A DNA stretch of 64,000 nt from a virus. Below, in pieces: positions 15,414-24,475 of the stretch. The notes beneath the pieces were generated by a model, which ran no database searches, was not told the DNA's origin, and saw only the letters and a list, made by a program, of their open reading frames with translations. A program made the position numbers and the translations under genes. The stretch spans positions 1-64,000 of IMG/VR virus record IMGVR_UViG_3300034220_000029; one strand, 5' to 3'. How positions within the stretch are numbered: the first letter of the stretch is position 1; each line of letters starts with the position of its first letter.

Positions 15414-15655
15414 CGGTGAAACCTCTTTGTCTTTTCGGAATCGCCCTGGCACCCGACGCAGCGAGTCTTCCCCAGCGCCAGACGGAGCGGGGGAATATCG
15501 ACGCCGCAGTCGACGCACTCGGTGATTGGCCAAGTCCCGTCTGCGGCTTGGACCTGCTCAGGCTTGGCCTTCTCGCGGGTGTTGGCGATGTACGCATCAG
15601 TGAGCTTCTGGGTCAGCTCGCTGGCGACGTCGAGGTCGTCTGCGACCGCGGCCAT
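15410..15655 (-). CDS. TraR/DksA-family zinc-finger regulator
   Basis: The 81-residue protein has the DksA/TraR C4 zinc finger: CVDCGVDIPPLRLAL, then CVGC. The N-terminal helix (DVASELTQKLTDAYI) contains an Asp in the place of the TraR tip. TraR proteins of plasmids and phages bind the RNA polymerase secondary channel and mimic DksA plus ppGpp. It could redirect host transcription early in infection. It is coupled to both neighbours (ATGA at 15410, TGATG at 15653). Confidence 0.85.
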   Translation of the reverse strand: MAAVADDLDVASELTQKLTDAYIANTREKAKPEQVQAADGTWPITECVDCGVDIPPLRLALGKTRCVGCQGDSEKTKRFHR

Positions 15656-16203
15656 CAGTGAACCGCCTCGTGGAACGTCTCAGCCATGCTGCGGCCCGCG
15701 TGGATCAGGTCTTCCATCGTGTGGTCGTTCCGCACAAAGATAGAGATGCGGTTGATGGAGACGCCGTTTTCGGATTCGTGCTGGGCGGCAGCTCCGGTGA
15801 GGCCGACGTTGTCGGGGCGCTCGATGCGGACGATGATGCCGCCCAAGGCGATCACTGCGTCGGCTTCGTTGTCATACCGGCAGTCGGTGATGACGCTGTC
15901 CGGCCGGCCGTCGGCGATCCAGCGGCGCAGTGCGCGGTTCACCCAGGTCTCTTTGCCGAGCGTGTTGCGGATGCCGCTGCCGACTTCCTGCAGAGCCATG
16001 CGGCGGGTCTTGCCCAAGGCTTCGCTGTACTGCTCCTTGCCCAGGTTGTCGTGGTACAGGGCAGGGTCCTCGTCAGCGATCATCGCTGTGACATCCTTCA
16101 GTGCGTCGGCGAACGCGAGGCGGATGAAGCCTTTTTCGATCAAGCCTTTGGCAAAAGTATCTTTGCCGCTATGGGCGAGGCCCGTGATTGCGATCAATGT
16201 CAT
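15655..16203 (-). CDS. Deoxynucleoside monophosphate kinase-like P-loop protein
   Basis: The P-loop GLAHSGKDT lies at residues 8-16, followed by an acidic/aromatic dNMP-kinase-like body (FADALKDVTAMI; VITDCRYDNEADAV). It resembles T4 gp1-type kinases, which phosphorylate dNMPs for replication. I chose ATG at 16203; upstream TTG options fall inside the neighbouring gene. The dispersed motif (15805-15817) encodes ERPDNVG here. Confidence 0.82.
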   Translation of the reverse strand: MTLIAITGLAHSGKDTFAKGLIEKGFIRLAFADALKDVTAMIADEDPALYHDNLGKEQYSEALGKTRRMALQEVGSGIRNTLGKETWVNRALRRWIADGRPDSVITDCRYDNEADAVIALGGIIVRIERPDNVGLTGAAAQHESENGVSINRISIFVRNDHTMEDLIHAGRSMAETFHEAVH

Positions 16204-16435
16204 GGCTGTGCTTCTTATTATTTTTATGGTCAAGCCAGTTGAAGAACCTTCTCCATGCGTAGGAGCGGACGATGCTGATGACGGTGAAAACCATCACTAC
16301 GGTGAAGTTTTGTTTTGTGTTGGACTGAATCTCCAGGAAAGGCGTGATGATGTAAGCCCAGGTCAGCATCGCGAGGATGAAGCCTGAGGCGGTGTTAAAA
16401 AGCTGCTCAATTAACGAGCGGGTTCGTGTCTGCAT
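16169..16435 (-). CDS. Small membrane protein, DUF7220-like (88 aa)
   Basis: Two hydrophobic segments surround a polar turn (GFILAMLTWAYIITPFLEI and VVMVFTVISIVRSYAWRRFFNW). The pattern SLIEQL...ISIVRSYAWRRFFN matches a small membrane family common in phages (DUF7220 as I recall). Its last codons, KNNKK, are the A-rich leader of the kinase gene that begins inside it. Confidence 0.7.
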   Translation of the reverse strand: MQTRTRSLIEQLFNTASGFILAMLTWAYIITPFLEIQSNTKQNFTVVMVFTVISIVRSYAWRRFFNWLDHKNNKKHSHDIDRNHGPRP

Positions 16436-17397
16436 CGCAGGTCACCTTCCTTCAGATCGAGAAACTCGTGGGCCTTCTGGATCAGCGCGGTGTTTAGCCG
16501 GCGGTTGCTGTCCTTCCATGCAGGCGCCAGCAGATCGGAGAAGTCGGCACCTGACATCAGGATCGGCACCGCAACGCGATACAGGTCCATCAGCAAGGCT
16601 TGTTCGTCGAGGAGCTCACGGCATGCCGCGATTGCCCCGACAACGTCTGCAGTAGTGCCCACAACCTTGCTCTTGCTACGCTTTTTGCGCGGCACGAACC
16701 CGACGTGAATCGGTTTGATCGTGGGGATGGCTTCAGCGCTTTCCGTGCGGATCGCGCTGTTGATTGCCCAGAGCACGGCCGGCGAGAGGTTCTCGCCAGC
16801 CACAGCCTTGGCAAGTGGATGATTCGTGATCAGCAGCGGCACGCGCAGCCCGTCCATGCTGGCGTCGTGCGCCAGATCGGGGGCAACCCTCACGCGCTGC
16901 ATGAAGTTCGACCAGCAGCCGTCTGGCGCGGCCGACATGCGGCAGTCACCAAGGTCCAGGCTGACCGACGTCTCGTAGTACACAGCGGGGGTACGTGTCA
17001 TCGACGATGCAATGGCGACAAGCTTCGCGGCGGGGGTCCACCAGTCGCCGTCAGCGCAGCGCGGGCCAAAGAACGTGTCAGCCGCGGCGCCGGCATAGAC
17101 GCGCCTTGCGACGCGGTCAGGAACGGGCAGACGGCCAAGCGGCCGGTCCACGTACTCTTCGTAGATCATGACGACCTCGTCCCGATCCACCCGGGGGCGG
17201 GGGACGCACCAGTCAGCGGCAAAGATGCCGTTGCAGTGGTCGAAGATTGTGAAGCCCGGCAGCATGACTGGTTTCGCATCTTTGGGTTCGTCGAGCATGC
17301 GCGCCTGAACTGTGTAAGTGAGCCCCAGTTCACCCAGGGCCTTCGCAACAATGTTCAGGGCGCGCCGCCCGTCGACCCAATTAGGCGCCGGAAGCAC
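16411..17397 (-). CDS. Hypothetical protein (328 aa)
   Basis: This is a soluble protein with alternating hydrophobic and charged regions, a basic cluster PRKKRSKSKVV around residue 240 and a helical C-terminus. No catalytic motif is recognised. It overlaps the MazG-like gene by 17 bases. A copy of the dispersed motif (16635-16647) sits here in the reverse orientation, encoding Ala-Asp-Val-Val-Gly. Confidence 0.65.
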   Translation of the reverse strand: MLPAPNWVDGRRALNIVAKALGELGLTYTVQARMLDEPKDAKPVMLPGFTIFDHCNGIFAADWCVPRPRVDRDEVVMIYEEYVDRPLGRLPVPDRVARRVYAGAAADTFFGPRCADGDWWTPAAKLVAIASSMTRTPAVYYETSVSLDLGDCRMSAAPDGCWSNFMQRVRVAPDLAHDASMDGLRVPLLITNHPLAKAVAGENLSPAVLWAINSAIRTESAEAIPTIKPIHVGFVPRKKRSKSKVVGTTADVVGAIAACRELLDEQALLMDLYRVAVPILMSGADFSDLLAPAWKDSNRRLNTALIQKAHEFLDLKEGDLRCRHEPAR

Positions 17398-17995
17398 TTT
17401 CCAGCACAGCGCGCTCAGCCACCAGGTCGCGGTTGATCGCGCGATCCAGCGTGAACTGCATGCCGTTGTAGCGCTCGAGCAGCTTCTCCACGTTGACCCG
17501 CTCCAGCTTGGTCGTGTTGGTCGTCGTGTTGGTGTCTTCGAGGCTGGTCAGCACCACGAACAGCGCCTTGCACAGGTCGCCGGTCAGGTCCGGGGGGACC
17601 TTGCCGTAGCCGGCCCAACGCTTGGCGCTGTCCAGCAGTTCGTTGCACAGCTTGTCCACGTAGGTGGACATCGTGCCGACGTGCGCTTCCATGTGGCGCT
17701 CGATGTACTCGTCGATCTCTTCGACGGTGACATGGTCTTTGCCGGTGAAGTCGTTGATGACTTGGCCAAGCGCCTGGGTGTAGAACGTGAGGTCGCCACC
17801 TTCTTCGATGGCGTTGACTTTGTCAGGGGCCTGACGAAGTTCGTAAATCTCGGTGACGATGCCGAGGACCGCGTGAGCGAAGTCCTTGGCGGGGTCACCA
17901 GATCGGTTGAAAAGGGAACGGACGAAGCCGTCATAGCCGACGGTGTTGAACACCTCGTCAGCCGTCATGCGTGCAGGGGTTTTGTTATCGCTCAT
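17381..17995 (-). CDS. MazG-like nucleotide pyrophosphohydrolase
   Basis: The segment FAHAVLGIVTEIYELRQ followed by NAIEEGGDLTFYTQAL is the alpha-helical MazG/dUTPase-fold metal site (E...E, then EEGGD). These enzymes hydrolyse NTPs/dNTPs, and phage MazG has been proposed to alter the dNTP pool or (p)ppGpp levels. The protein has an extra C-terminal helical half (about residues 120-204) not assigned here. The leader is A-rich (ATAATAAAAAGAAAAA). Confidence 0.75.
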   Translation of the reverse strand: MSDNKTPARMTADEVFNTVGYDGFVRSLFNRSGDPAKDFAHAVLGIVTEIYELRQAPDKVNAIEEGGDLTFYTQALGQVINDFTGKDHVTVEEIDEYIERHMEAHVGTMSTYVDKLCNELLDSAKRWAGYGKVPPDLTGDLCKALFVVLTSLEDTNTTTNTTKLERVNVEKLLERYNGMQFTLDRAINRDLVAERAVLESASGA

Positions 17996-18708
17996 TTTTT
18001 CTTTTTATTATCGAGGGCGAGTTGAACAGTGTATGCCAGGTCGTAGTCAAGGTCCATGTTTCCTTGCATCCAGCGGAAGTACGATGAGGGCACATCGGCG
18101 AACGCGTCGCCCTTGTGTTTGCCCATCGGCATCTTCGCCATCTCGAACGGCGGGGCCGAGGCCTGAGCCAGCTCACGCAGGGTCATGCCCGTGCGCTCGC
18201 AGAGATGTTTGGTCAAGTGAAACGCGGTCATCACGTCTGCCATCACCCTGTGCGCACCAGTGGAGCGCGGCAGGTTCAAGGCGTAGATCATGGTTGACAA
18301 CTGGTGGTTGCCGGACTCTGGGTAGAGTCGTCGTACCCAACGCAGCGTGCATAGCTCCTGCACGATGTTGGGCATGTAAGGCTTCAGGAACCGATGGTCG
18401 AATGCGATGCGGTGCCCAATGAGCACTACAGGGTCTTCGATCTTCGAGCCGAAGCAGCTTGGGTCGTCGAGGCCGAAAAATTCCTCGATGGTCGGTGAGT
18501 TCTCGACGTCCGCGTTGACGAGGTGGTGTACACCTGACGACTCCGGCGAGATGAATCGCTCAGGGTCGATCAGGCTTTCCACTTCCCGGATCACGTTGAA
18601 GTGCTCGTCGATCTCCAGCCAGCCCACCTCAACAACTTTGTCGTCTTCTTCGACTCCAGTTGTCTCAGTGTCACAGACCAAATATCTGACGTTGTCGGGG
18701 AGGCTCAT
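17992..18708 (-). CDS. DnaQ-like 3'-5' exonuclease with DUF3820-type tail
   Basis: DEDDh exonuclease motifs are present: CDTETTG (Asp13, Glu15), IGHRIAFDHRFL and GAHRVMADV. The C-terminal MPMGKHKGDAFADVPSSYFR is the DUF3820-type GKxKG...P.xYxxW domain often fused to such nucleases. It probably proofreads or trims DNA. The dispersed motif occupies codons 3-7 (Leu-Pro-Asp-Asn-Val), next to the start codon. Confidence 0.85.
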   Translation of the reverse strand: MSLPDNVRYLVCDTETTGVEEDDKVVEVGWLEIDEHFNVIREVESLIDPERFISPESSGVHHLVNADVENSPTIEEFFGLDDPSCFGSKIEDPVVLIGHRIAFDHRFLKPYMPNIVQELCTLRWVRRLYPESGNHQLSTMIYALNLPRSTGAHRVMADVMTAFHLTKHLCERTGMTLRELAQASAPPFEMAKMPMGKHKGDAFADVPSSYFRWMQGNMDLDYDLAYTVQLALDNKKKK

Positions 18709-18719
18709 ATTGAGTTTTC

Positions 18720-18746
18720 AAAAGGAGCCCCGAAGGGCCCCTTTTT
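18720..18746 (-). terminator. Bidirectional UUCG hairpin terminator
   Basis: Stem AAAAGG/CCTTTT plus GCCC/GGGC around a CGAA (UUCG on the minus strand) loop, with T-runs on both sides. It lies just past the stop of the 18749 gene in transcription order, before the exonuclease gene. It likely reduces read-through between these two units. Confidence 0.65.
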
Positions 18747-18748
18747 AC

Positions 18749-19594
18749 TTACGGCTTGAGCGGCAGAATGGCCGACAGACGAATCTTCGTCCACGAGTTC
18801 TTGCCCTTCGATGCGGCCTCGCGGATGAAGTAGATCGTGAACGGGTCTTCAGGCAGCTTGTAGCCAGGCAGGCCCATGGCGACGCACTTCGCAGTGGCCT
18901 CCAGGTCGTTCTGGTACTTGCGGAAGGCCGGGATGCTCGACGACGCCAGCGTGATCTGGATCACGCCCATGAAGTCAGGCTCTTCCTCCGCGCCCATCGC
19001 CGCCACCTGCGTGTCGATGAACTCGCGGCAGGAGGCTTTGTCGAAGTCCTCCTCGGTGCGCAGGTACTCGAGGTATTCCTGCACGGGCTTGCCTTCCCAG
19101 GCCTTGTTCTCCTCGCCGACCACGTTGTCGATCGTCACGCCGTCGCCCGAGTAGGCAACGAACGCGCCGCTGGAGGCGCCTTCTTCACCTGGCGACACCT
19201 CGAAGTGACGGTCCCAGGCCAGCAGGCGGCCCTTGACCCACTTGCCGAGCACAAGCTTCTCGCCGTTCATTTCCTTGATCACGCCGTCCCCAGCCTTGAA
19301 CACGCGGTGGCTGCCGTACCCGAAGTCAGCGGCGCCCTGCATGGCCTCCACTTCCTTCTTGAACTGCTTGGCCGCGGCTGCCGCTTCGTTCACCGCGCCG
19401 ACGCTGCTTGTGGCAGCCTTGGCGATGGCGGTGCTCGTCACCTCGGCCGCCTCTTTGGCGTCCACGGTTGGAGTTTCTGCAGCTGCGGCAGGTTGTGCCG
19501 GCTGCTCAGCGACTGCGGTTTCGCCAGTGTCCGGCTCCTGCTCGAAAGCAGTTGCAGGGGTCTTGGCTTGGGATGTTGGCTTCTTGAGTGCCAT
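18749..19594 (-). CDS. Conserved phage replication-region protein (281 aa)
   Basis: The N-terminal ~85 residues are low-complexity (Ala/Glu/Pro/Thr), followed by a folded domain (about 90-281) ending TIYFIREAASKGKNSWTKIR. The position beside the primase-helicase and the disordered tail recall phage single-strand-binding proteins, but the tail is at the wrong end and no OB-fold signature is visible. Start chosen at 19594 with AAAGGAA nine bases upstream. Confidence 0.65.
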   Translation of the reverse strand: MALKKPTSQAKTPATAFEQEPDTGETAVAEQPAQPAAAAETPTVDAKEAAEVTSTAIAKAATSSVGAVNEAAAAAKQFKKEVEAMQGAADFGYGSHRVFKAGDGVIKEMNGEKLVLGKWVKGRLLAWDRHFEVSPGEEGASSGAFVAYSGDGVTIDNVVGEENKAWEGKPVQEYLEYLRTEEDFDKASCREFIDTQVAAMGAEEEPDFMGVIQITLASSSIPAFRKYQNDLEATAKCVAMGLPGYKLPEDPFTIYFIREAASKGKNSWTKIRLSAILPLKP

Positions 19595-19631
19595 AATTTT
19601 CATTTCCTTTTACATTGACATTAAAAATTGC

Positions 19632-22505
19632 TCAGGACGCTTTCGTCTTGAACATCTCGACGCCTTCCATGACCAGCTTTTCAAGGCTGAACCGGAAGAC
19701 CCTCGTCTGCCCGCTGACACGCAGCGGACTGGACAAGCACAGTTTGTCCATGAGCGCAGGCGACTTGCCCATCGCGCTCATGAACGAATCAGCGTTGGAG
19801 TAATAGGGCGTGAAACCCTTGCGTTTACACCACGCGTAGTATTTGACGAACACCTCTCGCATGCGCAGCTCGACATACCCGTCACGGACCAGGTACTCGT
19901 CGCCTTCGCGCATTGCGAACTCGCCGTCGCTCGCCTCGGTCCTGGAGATCAGGCCGATGTCGTTCAAGGTCTTGGCGGCTTCGCTCATGGCCATCACACT
20001 GATGTCAGCCTTGTGCTCGTAGATCGACTGGCGCAGCACATCCATGTCAGCGCGCAGCGCGTCACCGTAAACGGTGCGCAGCACGCCGTCGAGGTAGTTC
20101 AGGCCCTCCAGCACGATGGCAAGGTTGTAGACCTGGCGGTCGACGACACCCTTGTCGAACGAAGCGCGCAGCTCGGCCCGGATCGGCTCAAGCGCCGCGC
20201 GCCGGCTTGCCACCGTCTCACGGTACGAGAACTTCAGCAGGGACCTGCCAAGGCTGCTCATGTGCTCCTGGCCAGCGACAGCCTGATCGAAGAACTTGGT
20301 GTTCTTCGTCGAGTCGTCGGGGTTGAAGCCCACCGGCAGCGACCGCTGCACCACCGCCGTTTGCATCTCCTGCGTCTCAGCAAGGAATGCGATCGGCGTC
20401 GAGTACGAGTAGTCGGTGATGTCGCGGAACGACGAGCTGGCGTTGCCTCGTGACATGCCACCTGAGGACCCGGTGCCCTGGTTGTAGGCAAGCCTGAAGG
20501 CTTGCAGCAGCAGGTCGGTGCGGATCGAGCCCATCTCCGTCGGCTTGTACTCATCGAGGATGAGCGGGATGCTGGCGGAGCCCGTAAAGGCGGCCTTCAA
20601 GGAGAAGGCCGTGGTGGTGGTCGCACACGATTTGATGACGACGTCCGTGGTCAGGTAGAACATCCGGGCGAACAGGCTCGTGGTGAGCGTCTTGCCGCAA
20701 CCTGCAGGGCCATTCGGGTGCAGCAGCGGGAACTGCTGGAACGCCTGATGGTAGAACTGCCGGTGAAAGCACGACACAGACCAGCCCAGCATCTGCGCCA
20801 CGATCGTGGGGTTGTTGACCTTGAGCAGCGCCCGAATCCAAGCCAGCGAGTCCGGCGTGTTTTCCAGAGGCTTGGCGTTGTGCACGTCAGCGTAGAAGAT
20901 CGGCCGGGTGGAAACGGCTGGCTGGAACACGTAGGCCGCGTCAGCGTTCTCGGTGAGGACGCTGTCGGGGTGAACCCAGACCACATCCTTGATCGACCGA
21001 TCTTTGATCAGCGGGTTCTGGATGATGTCCAGCCCCTCTTTATGCAGGGCGTACACGATACGTCCTCCTTTCTTTGCGGCGCGCGACAGCATCAGCTGAA
21101 CCGCGCCGGCTTGGGTGTCTGTGCCAGAGAAAATGCCGCCGTAGTCCGAGCAGTAAGCGCTCAGGTTGGCGCGCGACGTGAAGGACTTGCCTGGGATCGA
21201 GTGGCGCCCGGCGCCGATGCCGTCGCACATGACGTCGGCCTCGATGCCCAGCACCTTCAAATCCTCAGCGTCCATCATCAGCGTCGGTTTGCGGAAGGCG
21301 ATGTTGCTGATGGTCTTGGCACCCTCGGCGGTCCGCTTGTGGATGCCGGTGGTGGTGATCATCAGGCCCTCAAGCAACGCCGATTGCGCGGAGTTGATCT
21401 CTTGGGCAAGCTCTTCGGTGAGCTCCTCTTCCTCCGCCTCAGGCACGCTGCCAACGCCTGCGCCGGCTGACAGGCCGTCGAGGTCGCCGGTAGGCGAATC
21501 GACGTCGACCAGCGAGCGAATGGCGCCGCGTGAGTAGCCGTAGCATGGGTTGTCGTGGGTGTATTCCCACATCCGCCGCAGCTCCTCCTTACGCTTGCGC
21601 GGGGAGTTGTAGCGGGCAGAGTCGCCCTCATGCGTTTTGCACAGCCCTTCGGCCGCCTCGACGAGCTGCTCGGCAGACTTGCCCAGCGCGTTCGCCGTGA
21701 TGGCAAGTTGCATGGACAGCTTCTGGAAGCCGACGCCCGGGGCAAGGCCCTCACCGCGCATGATGCGCTCGATGGTGGGTGGGAACTGACCCTTGAACTT
21801 GGCGAGGAGCGCCGTGTCGGCGCTGCCTTTGGAGCGGCGCTTCAGACCCTCTTCCATCTTGGTCTGGCACTTGTTGAACATCGCCGCGAGGGCGGTGCTC
21901 ATCTCAGGCAACTCACGCTGTGGCTCCGGCGTCGGCTGACTGCAGAGCTTGTTGTAGAGCTCCACGGTCATCGACATCGCGTCGTCAACAGAGATGGGCA
22001 CCTTGTACATGCCGTTGCTGCGAACCACGCCAGGCGTGCGCCACATCCTGCCGCGGCGCCCGGTGTAGACCCGCAGGTCCAGGGTGTCGACGACCATCTG
22101 CATGGCCATCTCGCGGTAGATGTAGGGCAGGGCGACGACGCCGGCCTTGGGGACCTTGGCCATCAGCACCACTGCGGGCACCTCAAGGTGGAAGCCTCGG
22201 CCGCCAGTGGCATAAAGCCGCAGGCTGCGCAGGTTCACGCCAAGGTCTTGAAGATTGGTCAGGAACTTTTGGAACTGAGGTATTGTGGCCTCGACGTTCT
22301 CGGCGTCCCAATCAAAATACAGCGGACCGCTGTACTTCATCTTGGCGTATTCGTCGCGATCCCAACTATCGTCGGGTGACGAGTGAGCATCGAGGACGGT
22401 CACGAAGGCCGGCTGACGCTCACGCAAAATCTTCTCTCGGTGCTCGGACAGGGCCTCAACCCATGCGTCCTCGCCTCCGGTCATCTGATACCAGAAAAAA
22501 CTCAT
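19632..22505 (-). CDS. AEP primase fused to AAA+/SF3-like helicase
   Basis: This 957-residue protein begins with an archaeo-eukaryotic primase-type domain: LYFDWDAEN (two metal-binding Asp) and GGRGFHLEVP. A long linker leads to an ATPase domain with Walker A HPNGPAGCGKT near residue 600 and Walker B LILDEYKP. A winged-helix-like C-terminus follows. It probably starts and unwinds at the phage origin. The leader has ATAAAAATAATAATAG and no clear Shine-Dalgarno sequence. Confidence 0.85.
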   Translation of the reverse strand: MSFFWYQMTGGEDAWVEALSEHREKILRERQPAFVTVLDAHSSPDDSWDRDEYAKMKYSGPLYFDWDAENVEATIPQFQKFLTNLQDLGVNLRSLRLYATGGRGFHLEVPAVVLMAKVPKAGVVALPYIYREMAMQMVVDTLDLRVYTGRRGRMWRTPGVVRSNGMYKVPISVDDAMSMTVELYNKLCSQPTPEPQRELPEMSTALAAMFNKCQTKMEEGLKRRSKGSADTALLAKFKGQFPPTIERIMRGEGLAPGVGFQKLSMQLAITANALGKSAEQLVEAAEGLCKTHEGDSARYNSPRKRKEELRRMWEYTHDNPCYGYSRGAIRSLVDVDSPTGDLDGLSAGAGVGSVPEAEEEELTEELAQEINSAQSALLEGLMITTTGIHKRTAEGAKTISNIAFRKPTLMMDAEDLKVLGIEADVMCDGIGAGRHSIPGKSFTSRANLSAYCSDYGGIFSGTDTQAGAVQLMLSRAAKKGGRIVYALHKEGLDIIQNPLIKDRSIKDVVWVHPDSVLTENADAAYVFQPAVSTRPIFYADVHNAKPLENTPDSLAWIRALLKVNNPTIVAQMLGWSVSCFHRQFYHQAFQQFPLLHPNGPAGCGKTLTTSLFARMFYLTTDVVIKSCATTTTAFSLKAAFTGSASIPLILDEYKPTEMGSIRTDLLLQAFRLAYNQGTGSSGGMSRGNASSSFRDITDYSYSTPIAFLAETQEMQTAVVQRSLPVGFNPDDSTKNTKFFDQAVAGQEHMSSLGRSLLKFSYRETVASRRAALEPIRAELRASFDKGVVDRQVYNLAIVLEGLNYLDGVLRTVYGDALRADMDVLRQSIYEHKADISVMAMSEAAKTLNDIGLISRTEASDGEFAMREGDEYLVRDGYVELRMREVFVKYYAWCKRKGFTPYYSNADSFMSAMGKSPALMDKLCLSSPLRVSGQTRVFRFSLEKLVMEGVEMFKTKAS

Positions 22506-22550
22506 TGTGGCCCACTATTATTATTTTTATAGGGCTCAGGTGAGGAGCCG

Positions 22551-23054
22551 TCAGTACCTTACAGGCACCTCCGGGAATCGCTCCCTGAATTTATTCAGAG
22601 TCACACAGTACGTATCTCCCTCGACCTGATGGTGCTCTTTGCTCCGGGTCTTTAGAAGTATTGCGTAATGAGGCACGAATTGTACGCCTTTGCCGGGAAT
22701 TTGCTTGCCTTTCCACTTCAGAATGAAGTTCTGTGGCACCTGCATGAACAGGTCACGGCCGCGCCAGCGCTGAGGTTTGACACTCAGCACCACGGGACCC
22801 TGTTCGTCGATCATGGTGAGCGTGGGACCGCCGATCCGAGTCATCTCCATGTCGCCCATCAGCACCATGGAAAGGTCGCCCGGCTGCCCGTCGCGGAGGG
22901 TGTAGACCACCATCCTGCGGTTGGGAAAGCCAGACTCCAGACTCAGGGCGCCATAGCTCTCATAGACCTCACGCTCCCCTGGCAGCAGTGTCTGGATCAG
23001 CGCAGCTAAACTCTCCGCGTCGTCCAAAAACCTGCCGCTATTTTTATCCGCCAT
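22551..23054 (-). CDS. Hypothetical replication-region protein (167 aa)
   Basis: A beta-rich protein with SVKPQRWRGRDLFMQVPQN in the middle. The start overlaps the helicase stop by 11 bases, so it is expressed with helicase and primase. No family is recognised. Confidence 0.65.
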   Translation of the reverse strand: MADKNSGRFLDDAESLAALIQTLLPGEREVYESYGALSLESGFPNRRMVVYTLRDGQPGDLSMVLMGDMEMTRIGGPTLTMIDEQGPVVLSVKPQRWRGRDLFMQVPQNFILKWKGKQIPGKGVQFVPHYAILLKTRSKEHHQVEGDTYCVTLNKFRERFPEVPVRY

Positions 23055-24453
23055 AAACGGCCCTTCTCAAATCTTTGTATCCTCCTTGGACACTGTTCGC
23101 CAGCTCATCATTGTCCAGAAGGTTTCTGAACATGCCTACCTGAACAGTTCCCTGCGCTATCGCCAAGCGGCAGTGAACCACGTCATCCTGGCCGTCGCGA
23201 TCCAACCTCGCCACCACCTGATGGAAGGGCGTTGGCGTTGTCGGGGCCTCAACAATGAGCATATCAGAGCACACATGCTGTAGGCCGTCGACCCCAAAGC
23301 CTGCGCTCTGTGGCTGAATCTGGATGACCCTGCAAAGCGGGTCGTCGATAAAGCGCTCGATCGCCGCGAGCTTGGCCTTCGGAGAAACGTCCCCGTAGAC
23401 CGCCACCGCGTTGTATTTGGTCAATGCCCCCTGCAGGTACTTGTTGGTGCGGCGAAAGTTCGCCACCACAACTAGCTTCTTCTCGCCAATCTCTTCCAGC
23501 GTCTCCTCGATCATGTCGAGCACCGCCGGCCGCCGGTCGGGATTTTCATCGAATTCCCCCCAGTTGACAATAATTTGTTGCAGGGCGGATCGCAGCTTGC
23601 TCGCCGAGATCGCGTCAATTTCCTTGCCGTTATCGAACTCCACGAGGCGTTCCTCAGCGATACGGTGGTAGAGCTTCAGGTGAGCATCCTCAAGGTTGTA
23701 AGGCCTTGGGGTAAAAATAACATCCGGCAGGTCCTTCTTAACCTCCCTGCGGAGCACGCGCGACGTCTGCACCTTCATGTTCTGGGCCAGCAGGTCAAGG
23801 TTCACCCAGGACGTCACGTTGTCATACTCGTCCTTCTCGCCGACGTGCAGCCGCTCGAAGTGCCGTTTGTTCCTGTACAGGCCCGGGGCGATGAGCTTCA
23901 TATAGGCGTAGGAATCGCCAGGCTTGTTGACGGGCGTGCCGGTCAGCGGCAGCAGCGGGCGCTCCTCCGACATCAGCGCGATCGCCTTGTGGTTCTGGCT
24001 CTCGATGTTCTTGATCGCGGTGGCCTCGTCGGCAATGATGCCGAGCCGGCGACCTTCAAAATAGCCGTGCAAGTGCTCGAAGTCGTTCTTCAGCATGCCG
24101 TAGGTCAGCAGGATGAAGTCGGCGCTCAGGTCAAGCTGGAGCCGCTTCTTGGGGGCACCCGCGTAGAGCGTGGCGGACAGGGCCTTGCCCGTCTTGAGGT
24201 TCGTGATGCTGCCGAGCCACAGGTACCACTGCACCAGCAGGATAGGCGGCAGCACGACCAGCCATTGAGCGTAGCCGTGCTGGATCATCCAGTACAGGGC
24301 GTGGTGGGTGGAGCCGGCGGTCTTGCCGGCCCCGGGGTCCCAGTAGTAGCCGGCCCGAGGGTACTGGGCCAGCTCGTTCACCTCCTCTATCTGGAAGGGA
24401 TACAAGACAAACGGAAATTTGAATTGCTCCCTGACTGCTTCGTAAGGCGTCAT
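23044..24453 (-). CDS. SF2 / SNF2-like DNA helicase
   Basis: Helicase motifs in order: YPFQIEEVNEL (Q-motif-like), DPGAGKT (I), ADEATAIKN (II, DEAx), LTGTPVNK (III), and in the second RecA domain QPQSAGFGVDGLQ (V) and HQVVARLDRDGQ (VI, SNF2-type QxxxRxxRxGQ). The 469-residue size suits a phage replication or recombination helicase. A motif copy (23237-23246) encodes Ala-Pro-Thr-Thr here, a different frame from the usual Pro-Asp-Asn. Confidence 0.9.
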   Translation of the reverse strand: MTPYEAVREQFKFPFVLYPFQIEEVNELAQYPRAGYYWDPGAGKTAGSTHHALYWMIQHGYAQWLVVLPPILLVQWYLWLGSITNLKTGKALSATLYAGAPKKRLQLDLSADFILLTYGMLKNDFEHLHGYFEGRRLGIIADEATAIKNIESQNHKAIALMSEERPLLPLTGTPVNKPGDSYAYMKLIAPGLYRNKRHFERLHVGEKDEYDNVTSWVNLDLLAQNMKVQTSRVLRREVKKDLPDVIFTPRPYNLEDAHLKLYHRIAEERLVEFDNGKEIDAISASKLRSALQQIIVNWGEFDENPDRRPAVLDMIEETLEEIGEKKLVVVANFRRTNKYLQGALTKYNAVAVYGDVSPKAKLAAIERFIDDPLCRVIQIQPQSAGFGVDGLQHVCSDMLIVEAPTTPTPFHQVVARLDRDGQDDVVHCRLAIAQGTVQVGMFRNLLDNDELANSVQGGYKDLRRAVYGG

Positions 24454-24475
24454 GTTGGTCTTTGGGAACGGTTGA

